Of a stretch of DNA of 8,520 bases, positions 1-6,119 are shown piece by piece (position 1 is the first letter of the stretch; each line of letters opens with the position of its first letter). Position numbers and translations under genes: made by a program. The notes beneath the pieces were generated by a model that saw only the letters and a list, made by a program, of their open reading frames with translations, ran no database searches and was not told where the DNA came from. The DNA comes from Cyanobacteria bacterium UBA1186. Lineage in GTDB: Bacteria > Cyanobacteriota > Vampirovibrionia > Gastranaerophilales > Gastranaerophilaceae. The stretch covers positions 19,076 to 27,595 of the forward strand of contig DBYM01000024.1 in NCBI GenBank assembly GCA_002309875.1, in the 5' to 3' direction.

Positions 1-320
1 AATGCTCCCTTAAGGCTGAGTGCAAAGAGTGACGAGCCGGCGACACTTATAATAACCATAATGATATATATCAGCAAGAACTTGTCGCCTGCCGACATAC
101 TAAAACGTTCACCTGGTTTTGTTAAAATCTTGACCGCAGTAAGTATTATACCTAATATTGCGAAATAGGCTATATTATCCGATTGTGCAAATGTTGAATA
201 CAAAATAATTATTATAAAATTCGCAAAAATCAGCGTGTCAATGTTCTTTAAAACAAAACTTTTTGAATATAAAGGATATAGAAATTTCTGAAAAAATTTC
301 GGTATATAGTTTAAAAGCAT
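1..320 (-). CDS. O-antigen ligase-like membrane protein, N-terminal part (runs off left edge)
   Basis: Reading the minus strand from ATG at 320 gives 106 codons with no stop before the window edge, so only the N-terminus is present. Residues about 29-45, 51-67 and 81-99 are hydrophobic and look like membrane helices. The stretch from 81 to 106, ending SSLFALSLKGA, resembles the helix-plus-SLKG segment near the start of cyanobacterial O-antigen ligase/IctB-like polytopic proteins, which transfer or polymerise surface glycans at the inner membrane. Its start lies 4 bases after the stop of the DUF4330 gene, and the ribosome-binding site would sit inside that gene's end, so the two are probably co-transcribed and perhaps translationally coupled. 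A heptose kinase two genes upstream supports a role in envelope glycans. The ligase call is tentative because the catalytic periplasmic loop is outside the window; another polytopic membrane protein is possible. Confidence 0.55.
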   Translation of the reverse strand, partial: MLLNYIPKFFQKFLYPLYSKSFVLKNIDTLIFANFIIIILYSTFAQSDNIAYFAILGIILTAVKILTKPGERFSMSAGDKFLLIYIIMVIISVAGSSLFALSLKGA

Positions 321-324
321 TATT

Positions 325-849
325 CTAGCCTATGTTCAAGTTTTCTCCCGAATTTTGGGTATCTTCATTTGTGGTAACACGCACATCGGATATAGTTCCT
401 CCGAATTTGTACGTTTCTCCCTCAAGCACTATAGGTAATCCCATTTTAATTTTATTTCCGCCTACGACAGCCCCGTCTTTTGTAATTTTTGCGGTGTCGC
501 TTATGGTAATTACTGCGTCAAAGACTGACGGCTGTGCGGGGTCGTCTATTATTAATGCTTTATTTCCGGGTGCAAAAGTTTTTCTCGTTGCGTACTGAAC
601 ATCTAAAACCTTTAATTCCGTATAAGGTATGTTTCTGATTGTAATAAACGTTTTTTCGCCTTTTTTAATCGGGAATTCTTCGCCTGTAATTGTAAATCCC
701 CGTAAAAAGACCTGGAAGGTTACGGGTGCGGTTGCTTCAATTTGCTTATCGGCTGTTTGCCTGAAATGCTTTGCTGTATATATTCCGACACACAGAGCAA
801 TCGCTACTCCAAGTATAATTATTAAATCTGCAAATCCAAAACGTTTCAT
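325..849 (-). CDS. DUF4330 family membrane-anchored protein
   Basis: This 174-residue protein has one N-terminal hydrophobic segment (about residues 7-26) after a short basic start, so it is probably anchored in the inner membrane with the rest outside the cytoplasm. The C-terminal block at 131-156, with GNKIKMGLP, VLEG and FGGTISDV, matches the conserved end of DUF4330 proteins as I remember the family (K-hydrophobic-G-P, glycine turn, then G-x-hydrophobic-SDV). The family has no established biochemical function and is known from cyanobacteria and clostridia. The start is well supported: AAGGAG lies 5 bases before ATG at 849 and overlaps the TAA of the rfaE1 gene, so translation of the two is closely linked. 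The middle gene of a heptose kinase / DUF4330 / ligase-like operon suggests an accessory role in surface glycan assembly or export; that is inference. Confidence 0.75.
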   Translation of the reverse strand: MKRFGFADLIIILGVAIALCVGIYTAKHFRQTADKQIEATAPVTFQVFLRGFTITGEEFPIKKGEKTFITIRNIPYTELKVLDVQYATRKTFAPGNKALIIDDPAQPSVFDAVITISDTAKITKDGAVVGGNKIKMGLPIVLEGETYKFGGTISDVRVTTNEDTQNSGENLNIG

Positions 850-858
850 AAATGCTCC

Positions 859-1878
859 TTAGTAGTCTAACTGAATTTTTTGAGGTGCTGCTGACAATAT
901 TTCTTCTATTGTTGTAGTCGCACAACCATACTGCTTTACGACTATTCCTGCGGCTATATTACCGATAATGGCCGCATATACAGGCTCTGCCCCGATTGCG
1001 AGTGCAAGTGTATAAATTGCGGTTACCGTATCTCCTGCGCCTGTTACATCAAACACTTTTGCCTTGTTGAAAGCGGGAATGTGTACATATTTCCCGTCAT
1101 TATCAATAACGACCATGCCTTCTCCGCCGCATGTTATCAGAATATTTTTTGCCCCTGTTTGTTCTCTTAATATATTACCTGCTTTTACAAAATCCTCTTT
1201 GGTATTTAAATAGAATCCCACATGCTTTTGCGTATCAGGAAGGTTTGGCGTCATTGAAAATACGCCTTTATATTTGGTTAAATCTCTTTGCGCATCAACG
1301 ATAATTTTCTTGCCATGTTTGTCGGCAATATTTATTATTTCCGACACAACTCTGCCTGATAATGTTCCGATATGATAATCGGAAAGAATAATTGCATCGT
1401 ATTTCGGGATTAAAAGTTTAGCCTGCTCTATTATTTTATCTTCGGTTTCCTTTGAAACAGGCAGATTGGTTTGTCTGTCAATTCTCACAATCTGTTGTGT
1501 TATGGAACTTGTGCAGGTGCCTGATATTCTTGTTTTTGTTATCGTTTTTCTGTTTGCATCTGTTATTAGTCCGTCATAATTAATACCTGCATTTTTAAAC
1601 GCATTCTTTAATTCTTCAGACTGATAATCATTCCCGACGATTCCTATTACCGCAACTTTTCCGTTGTTAATGGCCGAAACGTTATTTGCGGCATTCGAAG
1701 CGCCGCCTAAATTATATTGAGTTTTTGTATGCTGAAGTATCAGTACGGGTGCTTCTCTTGAGATTCTTTCCGTGTCGCCGTAAACCATCTCATCTAAAGC
1801 CAAATCACCTATGACAAGAATTTTTGCTTCTCCCAACCGTTTGATATAATCGTTCAATTTTTCATTTAAAATTTCCAT
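859..1878 (-). CDS. rfaE1: D-glycero-beta-D-manno-heptose-7-phosphate kinase (RfaE/HldE kinase domain)
   Basis: This cytoplasmic PfkB/ribokinase-family kinase phosphorylates heptose 7-phosphate at C1 on the way to ADP-heptose for lipopolysaccharide or other surface glycans. Visible motifs, numbered from the chosen start: GDLALDE at 24-30, the RfaE-type ERISREAPV at 37-45, the sugar-binding LGGASNAANN at 57-66, LSDYHIGTL at 165-173, TPNLPD at 210-215, and the catalytic/anion-hole DVTGAGDT at 277-284, where Asp283 is the expected base. The 339 residues fit the kinase domain alone; the cytidylyltransferase half of bifunctional HldE is absent, as in species with split rfaE1 and rfaE2. ATG at 1878 is preferred: AAGAG sits 8 bases upstream and the protein begins MEILNE. 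A longer in-frame reading to 1986 would cross both promoters and the start of the divergent gene. A less specific PfkB sugar kinase is the main alternative. Confidence 0.85.
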   Translation of the reverse strand: MEILNEKLNDYIKRLGEAKILVIGDLALDEMVYGDTERISREAPVLILQHTKTQYNLGGASNAANNVSAINNGKVAVIGIVGNDYQSEELKNAFKNAGINYDGLITDANRKTITKTRISGTCTSSITQQIVRIDRQTNLPVSKETEDKIIEQAKLLIPKYDAIILSDYHIGTLSGRVVSEIINIADKHGKKIIVDAQRDLTKYKGVFSMTPNLPDTQKHVGFYLNTKEDFVKAGNILREQTGAKNILITCGGEGMVVIDNDGKYVHIPAFNKAKVFDVTGAGDTVTAIYTLALAIGAEPVYAAIIGNIAAGIVVKQYGCATTTIEEILSAAPQKIQLDY

Positions 1879-1895
1879 ATACATCACTCTTATGA

Positions 1896-1924
1896 TTGTC
1901 ATTCGTACAAATATCTTATATAAT
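1896..1924 (+). promoter_or_regulatory. Near-consensus sigma-70 promoter for the gene at 1963
   Basis: TTGTCA at 1896-1901 (5 of 6 match to TTGACA) is followed after exactly 17 bases by a perfect TATAAT at 1919-1924. The predicted start near 1931 leaves a leader of about 32 bases before ATG at 1963. It is the best promoter match I found in the window and suggests strong housekeeping expression of an otherwise unknown protein. Confidence 0.7.
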
Positions 1925-1931
1925 GATAGCA
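1923..1931 (-). promoter_or_regulatory. Possible extended -10 promoter for the rfaE1 operon
   Basis: Read on the minus strand, TGCTATCAT is an extended -10 element (TG-n-TATCAT). It would start transcription near 1916 and give a leader of about 38 bases before the rfaE1 ATG. The -35 position 17 bases upstream (TAATAT) is poor, so this is a weak call. The element overlaps the -10 of the divergent plus-strand promoter. Confidence 0.3.
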
Positions 1932-1962
1932 TAAAAATAAAAAGTATATTACGGATAGAGTT

Positions 1963-2955
1963 ATGGCGGAAGCGGATAATAAACAAAATGGCGTTTACAG
2001 CGAAAATGATACTCTTGATATAAATGAACTTGCTTCATTAAATCAGGATATATCGGCAGATTTTATTGAGGAACTGCAAAGCAAAGTTTCTCAGTCTGCC
2101 ACAAAATTAACGGACAAACAGGGCGGAACACCAAGCGACGATTCCGAACTTTTTGAAGAAGTTTCGGCAAATGCTGAGACTGAAACGCCTCCACCGCCTA
2201 AACAAATCACTCTTGACGACAGTATTGATGACAATTTTGTAAGAAAATACAGGGCAAAATTAAACAAGCAGAAAATGCTTGCAGAGGAGCCGACTATAGA
2301 TGACGCTCCTAAACCTGCGCCTGTACCGGAGCCTGAGCCTGAGCCCGAACCGCCAGCACCTCCTGTGGTTGAGCCGGTAAAAGAGGAAGAAGTTAAACCT
2401 TCTGAGGCTGACATGCCGAATGAGGTTAAGGAAGAAGTTCCTGAGACTACTGCAGAGCCTCCGAAAGAAGAAGCCGCTCCTGCTGCAGTAACAGATGAAA
2501 AACCTGCGCCTCAGGATAATGAGAAGGAAAAACCGATAGAAAATCTAACGAGCGGTAATATTATTGAAAAACCTGCAACAGAGCAGGATATCAGTTATAA
2601 TGAAAGCCTGAATTTATTGGACAATAACGTCCAATACTCAAAATATGTTATATATATTGATCCTGAAAATAAGGATTTTATCGAAAGTTTAACGGTAAAA
2701 GAACGTAAAAACTTGATAAACCGTATTATAAGAGAGCAGGACGATATTGCAATTACAAAGAGACGGCTTGGCACACTTCAGACTGTAATTAAGCATATAA
2801 TTGTTGCGATTATAACTGTAACACTTGCTATTCCTGCTATTTATGTGGCCGTAAATGCATCTTTGGAAGCAACCATAAATAATCACAGAAAGTCACAGTC
2901 TTTATTCCAGACTTTGTATAAAGAACACGGCAAGGTAAAAAGTAATACTAAATAA
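1963..2955 (+). CDS. Uncharacterised acidic Pro/Glu-rich protein with a C-terminal membrane segment
   Basis: I do not recognise this 330-residue protein. It has no signal peptide. Residues 1-108 are acidic and predicted mostly helical or disordered. Residues 109-191 are a Pro/Glu/Ala/Lys-rich low-complexity linker that includes a run of alternating Pro and Glu at 122-130. Residues about 225-277 form a charged segment (VIYIDPENKDFIESL, then LTVKERKNLINRIIREQDD) that looks folded. Residues 279-297 are a single hydrophobic helix, followed by a 33-residue basic tail. The likely topology is a large cytoplasmic N-terminus with a short exported tail, but basic residues on both sides of the helix leave this open. 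The start is ATG at 1963 with GGA 7 bases upstream, behind a very good promoter. It is a single-gene unit, divergent from rfaE1 and convergent with the next gene. A scaffold or envelope-linked role is only a guess. Confidence 0.85.
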   Translation: MAEADNKQNGVYSENDTLDINELASLNQDISADFIEELQSKVSQSATKLTDKQGGTPSDDSELFEEVSANAETETPPPPKQITLDDSIDDNFVRKYRAKLNKQKMLAEEPTIDDAPKPAPVPEPEPEPEPPAPPVVEPVKEEEVKPSEADMPNEVKEEVPETTAEPPKEEAAPAAVTDEKPAPQDNEKEKPIENLTSGNIIEKPATEQDISYNESLNLLDNNVQYSKYVIYIDPENKDFIESLTVKERKNLINRIIREQDDIAITKRRLGTLQTVIKHIIVAIITVTLAIPAIYVAVNASLEATINNHRKSQSLFQTLYKEHGKVKSNTK

Positions 2956-2985
2956 ACTAGTTTTCTTTATATCCTGTTACTTTTT
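2937..2985. terminator. Possible shared terminator-like inverted repeat across the convergent stops
   Basis: AAAAAGTAA at 2937-2945 and TTACTTTTT at 2977-2985 are a perfect 9-bp inverted repeat flanking the junction of the two convergent genes. Inside the loop is the 10-bp palindrome AAACTAGTTT (2954-2963), which contains parts of both stop codons. In either direction the right arm ends in a run of T, but the loop is long (31 bases) and the stem is AT-rich, so it may be chance. Confidence 0.25.
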
Positions 2986-3625
2986 CTGCTACGTATGCAC
3001 CCAATTTGTATCCGTATATTGATGCAAGTACGAAGAATACACCTTTTAACGCACTCGGCATTCCATTGAGCGGTATCTTGTCAAATAATTTTTTAGTTGC
3101 GCATGTTTCTTCTAATGCTTCTATTTGTTTAGCAACAAATGAACGAGCAATTCCATTATGAGATACGGCTTTACCACCGTTTTTAACGATGGGCATTGCG
3201 AGTATTGCTTTGGCAGCCCCTTCTGATGCGAACATTGTCGTAAGTGCCAATGCTTCTTTTGCCGCAGTATTCACTTTGTCATCTGAGCCCAATACCTTGA
3301 CTCCGCTTGTCACGCAGATAATCGGGTTAATGTTCTTTGAGGTAAAGTCAACGAATTTACTTAAGGCCTTTATTGCCTTACCTGATTCTGCCAAAGTATT
3401 AAATATACCTGACGATGACGCTACTGCCGATACGCCCGGGGCCAAACCTTCTGCTACTCTTACTCCCTTTAATACCTGACCCGCTGCAATATCCATGTTC
3501 ATTGCTCCATATACAGGGTGTTCGTCCAAAGCATTGAAACCCTTCGCAGCCCTGCGGCAGGAAAAGATTGCGTTAGAAGCTATGATAGGGAGTGTTAATG
3601 CAATTGTTGAAACACCTGAAGCCAT
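2957..3625 (-). CDS. Uncharacterised Ala-rich, probably membrane-associated protein
   Basis: I do not recognise this 222-residue protein. It is rich in Ala, Gly, Val and Lys, with a hydrophobic N-terminal stretch at about residues 5-21 (ending near FSCRRA), a short hydrophobic or helical middle (100-111, 121-147), and a clear hydrophobic helix at about 190-208 close to the C-terminus. This pattern suggests a small integral or peripheral membrane protein with amphipathic helices; no catalytic motif is visible. ATG at 3625 is chosen; AAGG lies 9 bases upstream. A TTG one codon earlier (3628) has 6-base spacing and cannot be excluded. It lies 99 bases downstream of the CorC-type gene on the same strand and ends one base from the stop of the convergent Pro/Glu-rich gene. 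A 12-bp palindrome lies in its leader. Unbroken frame and ordinary composition make it a real gene. Confidence 0.75.
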   Translation of the reverse strand: MASGVSTIALTLPIIASNAIFSCRRAAKGFNALDEHPVYGAMNMDIAAGQVLKGVRVAEGLAPGVSAVASSSGIFNTLAESGKAIKALSKFVDFTSKNINPIICVTSGVKVLGSDDKVNTAAKEALALTTMFASEGAAKAILAMPIVKNGGKAVSHNGIARSFVAKQIEALEETCATKKLFDKIPLNGMPSALKGVFFVLASIYGYKLGAYVAEKVTGYKEN

Positions 3626-3643
3626 CAATAAATACCTTCACAT

Positions 3644-3655
3644 TGTAGTACTACA
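3644..3655. promoter_or_regulatory. 12-bp perfect palindrome before the unknown membrane protein gene
   Basis: TGTAGTACTACA is a perfect 12-bp palindrome, 18 bases upstream of the ATG at 3625. Its position fits an operator near the transcription start or a short leader hairpin. No strong promoter hexamers are visible next to it (TATATG or TATGTA on the minus strand are weak -10 candidates), so its function is inferred from position only. Confidence 0.3.
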
Positions 3656-3673
3656 CATATACATAAAGTAATT

Positions 3674-3723
3674 TTGTTAAGAATAATTGCCTTTAAGGGT
3701 AAAAATTTTACAAACCTTAACAA
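3674..3723 (-). promoter_or_regulatory. Two mutually exclusive inverted repeats after the CorC-type gene
   Basis: TTGTTAAG at 3674-3681 pairs with CTTAACAA at 3716-3723 (8 bp). Nested in it, TTAAGG at 3693-3698 pairs with CCTTAA at 3715-3720, and an inner GTAAAA/TTTTAC arm continues that stem. The two hairpins use the same bases at 3716-3720 and cannot form together. On the minus-strand RNA they begin right after the CorC-type stop codon. No clean T-run follows, so this may be a weak terminator, an attenuator-like element or an mRNA 3' end structure. Confidence 0.35.
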
Positions 3724-3724
3724 T

Positions 3725-5086
3725 CTAATTTTCTTCGGAAGTATTAACAATTTCAGGCTGAGGCTCCTTAAATACCTGAAGTTTTGTTACTCTTGCTCCG
3801 TCAACTTCTACGACTGTAAACGTAAGACCTTTGAAAGAAACTTTATCTCCAATTTCGGCTATTCTGCCGAGCAATTTAACGACCAAACCCGCAATCGTTT
3901 CTACATCATCTTCTTCCAAAACGTTATCATCAAGGTTGAAAAATTCGGCAAGTTCGTCAATTCTCATCATGCCGTTTGCAATATATGTATTTTCTTTGAT
4001 TTGTTTTATATTTACGTCTTCTTCTTCATCAAATTCATCTTGAACTTCCCCGATGATTTCCTCTAAGACATCTTCAAGCGTTATTAAGCCTGATGTTCCG
4101 CCAAATTCATCAATTACGACTGCCATTTGTGAATGGGAGTTCTTGAACTCAATTATCAAATTGTCCAAAGTCATTGTTTCAGGAACGAGCATGAGAGGTC
4201 GTATAATTTTCTTCATAGAAAATGTTTCTTTGTTCATTGCAAGAGAATATAAATCCTTTACGTGAACAAAGCCAAGAATTTTGTCTATGTTTTCTTCCTC
4301 ATACACAGGATATCTTGTATATTGGTTTTCAAGTGCGAATTTGGTTAATTCTTCGTAGGTAATGTCATTAGGAATACAAATCATGTCTGTTCTCGGGGTC
4401 ATAGCCTGCTTTGCCATTAAGTCGGAGAATTTGAACATGTTATGGAGCATTTCGGTCTCTGTTTCATTTAAAACGCCTTCGTTATAACTTGCATCAACGA
4501 GCATATCAAGTTCTTCTGTTGAATGTACAAGTGAAGCATCTTCGTTTGATATGTGGCAAAGATTGAGAATCTTGTCTCCGCTGACCATAAGTATCCAGAC
4601 AAACGGTTTAAAAAGTGTTATAAACATATCCATCGGTGTTGCAACGAGTAAAGCCAAAGAATCCGTATGTCTTAGCGCAAAACATTTTGGCAGTTGTTCT
4701 CCCAAAAGCACGTGGAAATACGTAACGATAAAGAAGGATACGGGGACTGCAATGACGTGTGATACTGCAGTTCCGTTAATATAAGGTATTATCTTTATAA
4801 TAGGTTCTATTAATTCAACGATTGTGGCTTCCGCAACCCAACCTAATGCGATACTTGCTATTGTTACACCAAGTTGTGCTGCTGCAAGCATTTTGTTCGT
4901 CTCACTAACTAATTTTAAAGCCTTCTTTGCTCTGTTACTACCTTCATGAGAAAGTTGTTCAAGGCGGGTTCTCCTAACTTTTACAAGTGAAAATTCCGCA
5001 GCCACAAAAAATCCGTTTACAAAAAGCAAAAATGCTATAGCAAAAATATTAATTAAAATGTCCGATGGGTTCATATATTCGCACAT
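3725..5086 (-). CDS. CNNM/CorC (HlyC) family transporter: DUF21, CBS pair, CorC domain
   Basis: This is an inner-membrane protein of the CNNM/CorC family (often annotated as hemolysin), linked to magnesium or cobalt export. Domain order in 453 residues: DUF21 membrane domain at about 8-190 with GFFVAAEFSLVKVR (25-38) and the family signature GEQLPK (129-134, usually GE-x-VPK); paired CBS domains at about 225-285 and 292-345, with AMTPRTDM at 228-235 and VIDEFGGTSGL at 324-334 followed by TLEDVLEEIIGE; and the C-terminal CorC_HlyC domain at about 365-440. Length and architecture are normal for the family. The start is uncertain: AAGG is only 1 base before ATG at 5086 and 13 bases before an in-frame ATG at 5074, whose product (MNPSD...) looks more typical. 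A good promoter lies upstream at 5107-5135. The next gene downstream on this strand may be co-transcribed. Confidence 0.92.
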   Translation of the reverse strand: MCEYMNPSDILINIFAIAFLLFVNGFFVAAEFSLVKVRRTRLEQLSHEGSNRAKKALKLVSETNKMLAAAQLGVTIASIALGWVAEATIVELIEPIIKIIPYINGTAVSHVIAVPVSFFIVTYFHVLLGEQLPKCFALRHTDSLALLVATPMDMFITLFKPFVWILMVSGDKILNLCHISNEDASLVHSTEELDMLVDASYNEGVLNETETEMLHNMFKFSDLMAKQAMTPRTDMICIPNDITYEELTKFALENQYTRYPVYEEENIDKILGFVHVKDLYSLAMNKETFSMKKIIRPLMLVPETMTLDNLIIEFKNSHSQMAVVIDEFGGTSGLITLEDVLEEIIGEVQDEFDEEEDVNIKQIKENTYIANGMMRIDELAEFFNLDDNVLEEDDVETIAGLVVKLLGRIAEIGDKVSFKGLTFTVVEVDGARVTKLQVFKEPQPEIVNTSEEN

Positions 5087-5106
5087 ACCTTAAATTTATA
5101 CAAACG

Positions 5107-5135
5107 ATTTTACAATAGATTGTTATATTTTGCAA
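5107..5135 (-). promoter_or_regulatory. Sigma-70-type promoter for the CorC-type gene
   Basis: On the minus strand TTGCAA (5130-5135) is separated by exactly 17 bases from TAAAAT (5107-5112), a 4/6 and 5/6 match to the sigma-70 hexamers. The predicted start near 5100 gives a short leader of about 14 to 25 bases, depending on which ATG is used. Confidence 0.5.
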
Positions 5136-5137
5136 AC

Positions 5138-5168
5138 ATGGCAGTAATTTAGGGTTTTGTTATATAAT
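5138..5168 (+). promoter_or_regulatory. Promoter for the DUF3326 gene, probably giving a leaderless mRNA
   Basis: TG-T-TATATA at 5158-5166 is an extended -10, and a perfect TATAAT in another register sits at 5163-5168. ATGGCA at 5138-5143 is a 4/6 -35 with 17-base spacing to the TATATA. Either -10 predicts a start at about 5172-5176, on or next to the ATG at 5175, and there is no Shine-Dalgarno sequence before that ATG. Confidence 0.5.
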
Positions 5169-5174
5169 ATTCCT

Positions 5175-6119
5175 ATGAGGACAGGAGTTTTTATAGTACC
5201 GACAGGTGTAGGCGCTTCTATTGGAGGATTTGCCGGAGATGCGAGCAAATGGGCCCGTAAGTTTGCACAAAAATGCAGGCTTATTGTGAATCCGAATGTG
5301 GTTAATGCTGCCTGCTTTTCAGGAATAACCGAAAATATGCTCTATACTGAGGGTTATACACTCGACCGTTTTTTTAAGGGAGAGTGTTTTCTGAAGGAAA
5401 GTAATAATAACAAAATTGGTGTGGTTTTTGATAAATCAATTTCGCAGGAAGTATTAAATATCCATATTAATACGATAAATGCCGTAAAAACTGTTTATGA
5501 CATTGATATTTTGGGTTATGAGATTACAGATGAAGATGTAGGCGTGGAATTTTATATAGATAAATCAGGTGCATCAATGGGGAATGTAAATAATTTAGAT
5601 ACACTGAAAAGATCTGCCGATAAATTAATCAAAAACGGTGCTGAATGTATTGCCGTAGTTTGTCATTTCCCCGAAGAACAGGGTGACAATTATGCTGAGG
5701 GTATCGGAGTTGATCCCGTGGGCGGAGTAGAGGCGATTATTTCGCACTATATTTCTAAAGAATTAAACGTACCTTGTGCTCATGCACCTGCCTTCAGTAC
5801 TTGGGAGATTGATTCAAAAATTGTTGACCCGAGGTGTTCTGCCGAGTATATAACGCCGACGTTTTTACCGTGTATTTTAATCGGGCTTTCAAAGGCACCG
5901 TTAATAAGTAATAATTCGGGAATTAGCGTAGAAGATATTGATTTCGTTGTTGTGCCGTACAGTGCAGCAGGTTCAATACCAGTGCTAGAAGCAAATAAAC
6001 GAGGAATTAAAATCTATGCGGTAAAAGAAAATAATACGGTGTTAAATGTTACTCCCGAACAATTATTTGTTAAATGTGATATAATTGATACGTACAGAGA
6101 GGTAATTGAGCTTATATGA
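5175..6119 (+). CDS. DUF3326 family protein
   Basis: This 314-residue soluble protein belongs to DUF3326, a family of unknown function that I associate with cyanobacteria, plastid-bearing eukaryotes and chlamydiae. Conserved-looking blocks: PTGVGASIGGFAGDA at 9-23, a NPNVVNAA segment at 39-46 followed by an LYTEGYTLDRF block at 56-66, GVDPVGGVEAIISH at 178-191, CAHAPAF at 201-207 and EYITPTFLPCILIGLSKAP at 224-242. Glycine-rich and His/Cys-containing blocks suggest an enzyme or ligand-binding fold, but no reaction is known to me. ATG at 5175 is preferred because the protein then starts directly at the family's beginning (MRTGVFIVPTG); a TTG at 5157 would lie inside the promoter. No Shine-Dalgarno is present, consistent with leaderless translation. 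Its TGA overlaps the ATG of the prepilin gene, so the two are one operon. Confidence 0.88.
   Translation: MRTGVFIVPTGVGASIGGFAGDASKWARKFAQKCRLIVNPNVVNAACFSGITENMLYTEGYTLDRFFKGECFLKESNNNKIGVVFDKSISQEVLNIHINTINAVKTVYDIDILGYEITDEDVGVEFYIDKSGASMGNVNNLDTLKRSADKLIKNGAECIAVVCHFPEEQGDNYAEGIGVDPVGGVEAIISHYISKELNVPCAHAPAFSTWEIDSKIVDPRCSAEYITPTFLPCILIGLSKAPLISNNSGISVEDIDFVVVPYSAAGSIPVLEANKRGIKIYAVKENNTVLNVTPEQLFVKCDIIDTYREVIELI

Noticed and set aside
1879..1986. N-terminal extension of rfaE1 (36 more residues starting at 1986)
   Set aside because: It crosses the divergent promoter region and overlaps the start of the plus-strand gene, has no family match, and the ATG at 1878 has a Shine-Dalgarno and the expected RfaE N-terminus.
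2326..2355. Tandem Pro-Glu codon repeat as a possible DNA repeat element
   Set aside because: The repeats are short, degenerate at the DNA level and explained by the low-complexity protein linker.
2091..2414. Minus-strand open frame coding a Ser/Gly-rich product
   Set aside because: It is the antisense of the Pro/Glu-rich linker; its Ser/Gly repeats mirror Pro/Glu codons and it has no ribosome-binding site or independent promoter.
3674..4066. Plus-strand open frame of 130 residues
   Set aside because: It is antisense to the C-terminal domain of the CorC-type gene, with Phe/Ile/Asn-rich composition typical of a shadow frame.
5157..5174. TTG start for the DUF3326 gene, adding six residues
   Set aside because: The codon lies within the -10 promoter region, has no Shine-Dalgarno, and the family begins at the ATG at 5175.
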